Positions 59,535 to 64,000 of a stretch of 64,000 nucleotides of DNA are shown here, one piece after another. The notes beneath the pieces are model-generated. The model worked only from the letters and a program-made list of their open reading frames with translations, had not been told where the DNA came from and did no database searches. The DNA is taken from positions 62,001-126,000 of the forward strand of contig JBFDTN010000001.1 in NCBI GenBank assembly GCA_040719455.1, written 5' to 3'. Numbering within the stretch: the first letter of the stretch is position 1; each line of letters opens with the position of its first letter. Made by a program: the position numbers and the translations under genes. This DNA comes from Streptococcus pneumoniae. GTDB taxonomy: Bacteria > Bacillota > Bacilli > Lactobacillales > Streptococcaceae.

Positions 59535-60710
59535 ATGGTATTTAGTGTAAAAACATTTAACAATATAAATCAAATCGGGCTCAAGGAATTGGGCAATCAT
59601 TTCCAAATTGATGGTGATAAGGCGGACAATCCAGACGCCTATATCCTACGCAGTCAAAATCTGCATGAGGTGGATTTTCCAGAAAATCTCAAAGCCATTG
59701 CCCGTGCTGGAGCAGGGACTAATAACATCCCGGTAGATCGAGCAACTAGCCAAGGAATCGTTGTTTTCAACACCCCTGGAGCGAATGCCAACGCTGTAAA
59801 AGAAGCCGTGATTGCGTCCATTCTCTTATCGGCGCGTGATTATCTCGGTGCCCATCAATGGGTCAATACCTTGACTGGTGAGGATGTCCCTCAGCAAATC
59901 GAAGCGGGGAAAAAGGCTTTTGCAGGAACAGAGATTGCAGGAAAGACCTTAGGTGTGATTGGACTTGGTGCGATTGGTGCTCGGATTGCCAACGACGCAC
60001 GTCGCCTAGGAATGCATGTCTTAGGCTATGACCCTTATGTATCCATTGAAACTGCTTGGAACATTTCAAGTCATGTCGAGCGTGTGTCAGATATCAAAGA
60101 TATTTTTGAAAAGGCAGACTACATCACGGTTCATGTACCTCTGACACCAGATACTCGTGAAACGTTCAACAAAGAAAGTTTTGAACTCATGCAAAAGGAC
60201 GTGACCATTATCAACTTTGCTAGAGGCGAGTTGGTCAACCATAGAGATTTATTTGAAGCGATTGAAGCAGGTGTCGTGAAGCACTATATCACGGACTTTG
60301 GAGTGGAAGAATTGCTCAATCAACCAAATATCACCGTCTTTCCACATCTAGGTGGCTCGACAGAAGAAGCAGAGCTAAACTGTGCCATTATGGCTGGACA
60401 GACCCTACGTCGTTTCATGGAAACAGGTGAGATTGTCAATTCTGTGAATTTTCCAACGGTTGTGCAGAACTTGTCTGCTCCTTATCGTATCACCCTAATT
60501 AACAAAAATGTCCCTAATATGGTGGCGAAGATTTCCACAGCTGTAAGTAGCCTCAATATTAACATTGACAATATTATCAACAAGTCAAAGGGAGATTATG
60601 CCTATACTTTGCTTGATTTGGACGAGTCAGATGGTGAGAAGGTGGCAAATTTAGTGGCGAACTTTGAAGCAGATGACAACATTGTTCGCGTCCGTGTGAT
60701 TAAAAAATAA
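59535..60710 (+). CDS. serA: D-3-phosphoglycerate dehydrogenase
   Basis: First committed step of serine synthesis. 391 residues: NAD loop GVIGLGAIGARIANDARRLG, catalytic Arg in NFARGELV, catalytic His in FPHLGGSTEEAE, and a C-terminal ACT-like domain (LINKNVPNMVAKISTAVSS) for possible serine feedback. GGAG precedes the ATG. GapN product 3-phosphoglycerate is its substrate. Confidence 0.96.
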   Translation: MVFSVKTFNNINQIGLKELGNHFQIDGDKADNPDAYILRSQNLHEVDFPENLKAIARAGAGTNNIPVDRATSQGIVVFNTPGANANAVKEAVIASILLSARDYLGAHQWVNTLTGEDVPQQIEAGKKAFAGTEIAGKTLGVIGLGAIGARIANDARRLGMHVLGYDPYVSIETAWNISSHVERVSDIKDIFEKADYITVHVPLTPDTRETFNKESFELMQKDVTIINFARGELVNHRDLFEAIEAGVVKHYITDFGVEELLNQPNITVFPHLGGSTEEAELNCAIMAGQTLRRFMETGEIVNSVNFPTVVQNLSAPYRITLINKNVPNMVAKISTAVSSLNINIDNIINKSKGDYAYTLLDLDESDGEKVANLVANFEADDNIVRVRVIKK

Positions 60711-60741
60711 CACAGCTGTTCTAGTGAGGAGGCGAGATTTC

Positions 60742-61242
60742 ATGGTTTATGTCAAGCAGATCTATCAGTCTCCCTTGGGAGAGCTGTCCTTGGTGGCTGA
60801 TGAAGTTGGCTTAGTCGGTATTTGGTTCAAGAATCAAAAGTATTTCGAACGAGGGGTGGAGAAAGAAATCATCCTTGCTTCAAATCCGACTTTGGAGCAA
60901 ACAAAAGCAGCTTTAACAGACTATTTTGCAGGTAAAATGCCTGATGTTGACCCAATTCCCTTATCAGTACAAGGGACCGATTTTCAAAAGCGAGTCTGGG
61001 ATTACCTCAAAGGCATTTCTTACGGACAAACGGTGAGTTATGGCGAGATTGCTCAAGCATTGAATGTCAGCTCTGCTCAAGCGATTGGCGGAGCCGTGGG
61101 GAAAAATCCAATTTCCATTTTGATTCCCTGCCATCGTGTGCTTGCAAAAAATGGCAGCTTGACTGGTTATGCAGCTGGCTTGGATAAGAAAATATGGCTC
61201 TTAGAGTATGAAGCAACGACAATGAAGAAAGCGAGAAACTAA
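60742..61242 (+). CDS. ogt: Methylated-DNA--protein-cysteine methyltransferase
   Basis: Suicide repair protein that takes methyl groups from O6-methylguanine. 166 residues with the active-site IPCHRVLAKNGSLTGYAAG and the HTH-like recognition helix region. GAGGAGG precedes the ATG at 60742; the longer frame is rejected. Confidence 0.95.
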   Translation: MVYVKQIYQSPLGELSLVADEVGLVGIWFKNQKYFERGVEKEIILASNPTLEQTKAALTDYFAGKMPDVDPIPLSVQGTDFQKRVWDYLKGISYGQTVSYGEIAQALNVSSAQAIGGAVGKNPISILIPCHRVLAKNGSLTGYAAGLDKKIWLLEYEATTMKKARN

Positions 61243-61246
61243 GAAG

Positions 61247-61600
61247 ATGTATCAATTTATCGAATATCCTAAATGTTCGACCTGTCGCAAGGCAAAGACG
61301 GAGTTAACTCAATTAGGGTTTGATTTTGAGGCGGTCGATATTGTTACTAAGACCCCAAGTAAGGGAAGTTTGCTTGCGTGGATGAAGGCGTCTGACTTAC
61401 CCATCAAATCCTACTTTAACACCAGTGGAATCAAGTACCGTGAATTGGGCTTGAAAGATAAAGTTCCTCACTTGTCGCAGGAAGAGGCAGCAGCTATTCT
61501 TTCCACAGATGGTATGTTGATTAAGCGTCCTTTGCTAGTAAAAGATGGCAAAGTCTTGCAAATTGGCTACCGAACAGAGTATAAAGAACTAGGGTTGTAA
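61247..61600 (+). CDS. ArsC/Spx-family thioredoxin-fold protein
   Basis: A 117-residue protein of the ArsC/Spx/YffB family with redox motif CSTC near the N-terminus, FNTSGIKYRELGL in the middle and KRPLLVKDGKVLQIGY near the end. The CxxC with this C-terminus fits either an arsenate-reductase-like reductase or an Spx-like RNA polymerase regulator; the lack of the Spx RPI-type signature context makes the YffB-like group more likely. It begins 4 bp after ogt. Confidence 0.87.
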   Translation: MYQFIEYPKCSTCRKAKTELTQLGFDFEAVDIVTKTPSKGSLLAWMKASDLPIKSYFNTSGIKYRELGLKDKVPHLSQEEAAAILSTDGMLIKRPLLVKDGKVLQIGYRTEYKELGL

Positions 61601-61623
61601 AAACTTATTTGTAAATCCAGAAA

Positions 61624-61674
61624 AGGAGTGAGCTCAATCGTGATTTCGTAGAAATCGATTTTCCCCACTCCCTT
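61624..61674. repeat. Dispersed hairpin repeat, GTGGGA family (copy 3)
   Basis: GGAGTGAGCTCAATCGTG ... CCCCACTCCC with the inner GATTTC-gta-GAAATC hairpin. Follows the ArsC/Spx-like gene. Confidence 0.82.
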
Positions 61675-61755
61675 GTTTTGAAGTTTGAATTTAGCTTGTA
61701 GGATATTGATTTATCAATGTTTGACAAGTCCAAGAATACTCCATCAACTAAAAAT

Positions 61756-61788
61756 AAATAGGCTGGAACAAGTGTTCTCAGCCTATTT
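61756..61788 (-). terminator. Terminator of the MetE-like gene
   Basis: AAATAGGCTG pairs with CAGCCTATTT, with GAAC / GTTC continuing the stem; a T-rich run follows on the minus strand. Confidence 0.88.
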
Positions 61789-61790
61789 CA

Positions 61791-62921
61791 TTACCCCCAA
61801 ACTTCGTCAATAATCTCTTTGACAAGGGCGAGTTTTTTCCATTGGTCTTCTTCTTGGAGGATATTTCCCTCTTCTGTGGAGGCAAATCCACACTGGGTAG
61901 AGAGCCAAAGTTGCTCAAGTGGCACGATTTTTTGTGCCTCACGAATGCGTTGGATGATATTTTCCTTATTTTCTAATGCTCCGTTTTTACTGGTGATCAG
62001 CCCTAACACAGCAATTTTGTCATCTGTCAGTGCTGCCAGTGGTTCAAATCCGCCAGCTCGCTCGGTATCAAATTCCAAGAAATATTCAGCTACTTTTTCT
62101 TTGCCAAAGAGTTCTTGAGAGATAGGCTCATAGCCCCCAGAGGTTGCCCAAGTCGAGTGGAAATTCCCACGGCAGACATGGGTATTGACCAAGAGTCCTT
62201 CAGGGATGGCTTGATAGACGTCGTTATTGAGCGTTAGAAAGACATGTGAGAGTTCATCGCAGACTTGCTCAGGTGTTTTTCCTTGAGGTGCTCCCCAAAG
62301 GGTGAGGAAGTTTTGATCCACCAAGGTGCCCCAAGTACAGTCATCGACTTGAAGAGTCTTAAGTCCTTCTGCTACAAGGTCATTGATGACTTGCAAGTAG
62401 GCAGTTTTGATGTCTGTTCGCAAGTCTTCAAAATCTGGGTAGAATGTTGCTAAGGTTTCAACATGTTCTTGGTCACGAATCAATTCAAAGTAAAATTGAG
62501 CAGGGGCAGGGATTGTCGTTTTGGCTTCTACTTTTGCGTCTCTACTGTCAACATAGGCTTTTAAAAAGCGGTAGGCAGTGACAAAAGGGTGATTTTCTCC
62601 CGTGATTTTTCCAGAGACTAAAGCGGAGTCAGCCTTAGTCGTCTCGTCATGGAAGTGATAGCCTTCGGCAGCCTGTACATGCTCTACTCCACCAAAGCCC
62701 CAGAAGAAGTCCAAGTGCCAGTAGCTTCTGCGGAATTCTCCATCTGTGACTTTTTCAAGACCTGCAGCAATTTGTTGATCCACTAAATCGCGAATGGCTT
62801 GATCTTCTACGGCAGTTAAGTCTGCCTGTGAGATTACCCCTTCTTCAAATTGCTTGCGTGCGCTCTGAAGTGCTTTAGGTCGTAAAAAACTGCCAACGTG
62901 TTCAAATGCTTTTTTAGTCAT
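61791..62921 (-). CDS. MetE C-terminal-like methyltransferase (YxjG/YxjH family)
   Basis: A 376-residue single-domain relative of the cobalamin-independent methionine synthase C-terminal half (full MetE is about 750). Zinc and substrate regions are visible as HVGSFLRP, TDGEFRRSYWH, LQVDDCTWG, NTHVCRGNFHS and LSTQCGFASTEEGN. It probably makes methionine from homocysteine with an alternative methyl donor. The ATG at 62921 follows GGAAGAGGAAAAGAG. A promoter and MET-box lie upstream, consistent with methionine control. Confidence 0.9.
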   Translation of the reverse strand: MTKKAFEHVGSFLRPKALQSARKQFEEGVISQADLTAVEDQAIRDLVDQQIAAGLEKVTDGEFRRSYWHLDFFWGFGGVEHVQAAEGYHFHDETTKADSALVSGKITGENHPFVTAYRFLKAYVDSRDAKVEAKTTIPAPAQFYFELIRDQEHVETLATFYPDFEDLRTDIKTAYLQVINDLVAEGLKTLQVDDCTWGTLVDQNFLTLWGAPQGKTPEQVCDELSHVFLTLNNDVYQAIPEGLLVNTHVCRGNFHSTWATSGGYEPISQELFGKEKVAEYFLEFDTERAGGFEPLAALTDDKIAVLGLITSKNGALENKENIIQRIREAQKIVPLEQLWLSTQCGFASTEEGNILQEEDQWKKLALVKEIIDEVWG

Positions 62922-62953
62922 CTCTTTTCCTCTTCCTTTCAAATGATAGCTTT

Positions 62954-62982
62954 ATTCTAGCACATTCTTATATAGCTGTAAA
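62954..62982 (-). promoter_or_regulatory. Promoter of the MetE-like gene
   Basis: Minus strand: TTTACA, 17 bp, TAGAAT. Confidence 0.78.
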
Positions 62983-63004
62983 ATATACTTTTGCTATCAT
63001 TTGT

Positions 63005-63021
63005 TATAGTTTAAAGTTATA
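63005..63021. promoter_or_regulatory. MET-box (MtaR/MetR-type operator)
   Basis: TATAGTTTAAAGTTATA matches the streptococcal MET-box TATAGTTTNAAACTATA at 15 of 17 positions. It lies about 22 bp upstream of the -35 of the MetE-like gene, the expected place for a LysR-type activator. Confidence 0.75.
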
Positions 63022-63095
63022 AGTAAACAAGCAAGTTTACTTTATTTCCTGCTATTTCATGATATAATGAAGGAGAGAAAAGAAAGGAAATCTGT

Positions 63096-63725
63096 ATGGT
63101 CTTATCAAAAAAACGTGCGCGAAAAGTACTGGAAGAAATCATTGCCCTATACCCTGATGCAAAGCCGAGTCTTGATTTTCGCAATCATTTTGAACTTTTG
63201 GTCGCAGTGATGCTATCTGCTCAAACGACTGACGCAGCGGTCAATAAATCAACCCCTGCTTTGTTTGAAGCCTTTCCAACACCTGAGAAGATGGCGAAAG
63301 CTCAAGAGTCTGAGATTGCAAGCTATATCTCAAAGCTCGGACTGTACCGCAATAAGGCAAAGTTTTTAAAAAAATGTGCCCAGCAGCTTTTGGATGATTT
63401 TGACGGACAAGTCCCGCAGACACGAGAAGAGCTAGAGAGCCTAGCAGGAGTGGGGCGAAAGACAGCCAATGTGGTGATGAGTGTTGGTTTTGGGATTCCT
63501 GCCTTTGCAGTAGATACACATGTAGAGCGGATTTGTAAGCACCATGATATTGTTAAAAAATCAGCTACTCCTTTGGAAGTGGAAAAGCGAGTGATGGATA
63601 TTTTAGCTCCAGAACGCTGGTTACCGGCTCATCAGGCTTTGATTTATTTTGGGCGTGCTGTTTGCCATCCTCGAAATCCAGAGTGTGAAAATTATCCACA
63701 GCTTTATGATTTTTCAGATGTATAA
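63096..63725 (+). CDS. nth: Endonuclease III
   Basis: Base-excision-repair glycosylase/AP lyase for oxidised pyrimidines. 209 residues: helix-hairpin-helix ESLAGVGRKTANVVMS with the catalytic Lys, and the Asp in FAVDTHVERI. The C-terminal loop reads CHPRNPECENYPQLYDF: two cysteines remain but the other two of the usual C-x6-C-x2-C-x5-C cluster are absent, so this enzyme probably lacks the [4Fe-4S] cluster. AAAGGAAATCTGT precedes the ATG. Confidence 0.94.
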   Translation: MVLSKKRARKVLEEIIALYPDAKPSLDFRNHFELLVAVMLSAQTTDAAVNKSTPALFEAFPTPEKMAKAQESEIASYISKLGLYRNKAKFLKKCAQQLLDDFDGQVPQTREELESLAGVGRKTANVVMSVGFGIPAFAVDTHVERICKHHDIVKKSATPLEVEKRVMDILAPERWLPAHQALIYFGRAVCHPRNPECENYPQLYDFSDV

Positions 63726-63762
63726 GGCATAGGACAAGGCAGGGAGCTTATAGATAGAATTT

Positions 63763-63810
63763 AGAGTTCATCAAAGAGATTGAACGATGTTCTAACTTTT
63801 ATTTAATCTC
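63763..63810. repeat. AGTTCATCAAAG repeat, copy 2
   Basis: AGTTCATCAAAGAGATTGAA then CGATGTTCTAACTTTTATTT, the partner of the copy at 57675. It lies between nth and a terminator. Confidence 0.8.
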
Positions 63811-63818
63811 TCATATAA

Positions 63819-63849
63819 AAAAGCCATGATTGTTAAAAATCATGGCTTT
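63819..63849. terminator. Bidirectional terminator between nth and the GST gene
   Basis: AAAGCCATGATT pairs with AATCATGGCTTT. Confidence 0.88.
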
Positions 63850-63853
63850 CTGG

Positions 63854-64000
63854 TTATTGAATAGCTTGGTAGTTGGCAGCAAGTCCGCGTTTGACAGCAG
63901 GACGTGCTGCGATTTTTTCAGTCCAGGCTTGTAGATGAGGGTATTCTTTGACATTTAAGAAGATACCTGCCTTGTCCCAAAGTTGGTCTTTGGCTAATTG
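63854..64000 (-). CDS. Glutathione S-transferase-like protein, C-terminal end only
   Basis: The last 48 codons of a minus-strand gene that continues beyond the window. The visible part includes FLNVKEYPHLQAWTEKIAAR then PAVKRGLAANYQ, typical of the C-terminal helical domain of bacterial glutathione S-transferases (GST_C). The stop is at 63854-63856. Subfamily cannot be judged from this piece. Confidence 0.75.
   Translation of the reverse strand, partial: QLAKDQLWDKAGIFLNVKEYPHLQAWTEKIAARPAVKRGLAANYQAIQ

Overview
This window is a chromosomal segment of a low-GC Gram-positive coccus, almost certainly a Streptococcus, possibly of the S. suis type. Supporting signs are a coiA-pepF-O-methyltransferase-prsA block, ptsHI beside nrdHEF, GapN, a glgBCDAP operon, the F-ATPase order c-a-b-delta-alpha-gamma-beta-epsilon, DUF4044 before obgE, and a ComX-type cin-box. 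The species call is inference. No rRNA, tRNA, prophage or CRISPR array was seen. Most of the window is core housekeeping DNA with one insertion sequence and several families of intergenic hairpin repeats.

Layout. 0-3.4 kb: 3' part of nagB, a PBP3-type carboxypeptidase and an MFS transporter. 3.4-5.2 kb: an IS1182-family element whose right end stops 8 bp before the cin-box of coiA. 5.2-13.1 kb: coiA, pepF, an O-methyltransferase, prsA, then an alanine T-box leader driving a LURP-one-like gene plus alaS. 13.2-16.3 kb: an accessory operon with a palindromic operator, an Xre-type regulator, five tiny two-helix membrane proteins, a larger membrane protein and a CPBP protease. 16.3-20.2 kb: class Ib ribonucleotide reductase nrdHEF on the minus strand. 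20.4-32.4 kb: ptsHI, gapN and the glycogen operon with a cre site. 32.6-39 kb: the ATP synthase operon. 39-45 kb: birA/galR divergent from galKTE. 45-48.2 kb: DUF4044, obgE, a 54-codon ORF and a minus-strand pair (ECF S component plus DUF4430 lipoprotein). 48.4-57.6 kb: queG, prfB with its programmed +1 frameshift, ftsEX, a metallo-beta-lactamase-fold hydrolase, a DinG-type exonuclease/helicase, rodA and a DJ-1 protein. 57.8-64 kb: serC-GNAT-serA-ogt-Spx/ArsC-like, a MetE-like protein under a MET-box, nth and the 3' end of a glutathione S-transferase gene.

How it fits together. Sugar uptake (PTS), Leloir galactose use, glycogen synthesis and breakdown, GapN-derived NADPH and proton-pumping ATPase form a carbon and energy core carrying cre-like sites. 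The most interesting linkages are: a candidate cobalamin-uptake pair divergent from queG, a cobalamin-dependent enzyme; the small-membrane-protein operon at 13.5-16.3 kb with a recurring GYxxGxxxA/S-type motif; an extra gene placed between the alanine T-box and alaS; an IS that abuts a competence promoter; and three families of dispersed intergenic repeats.
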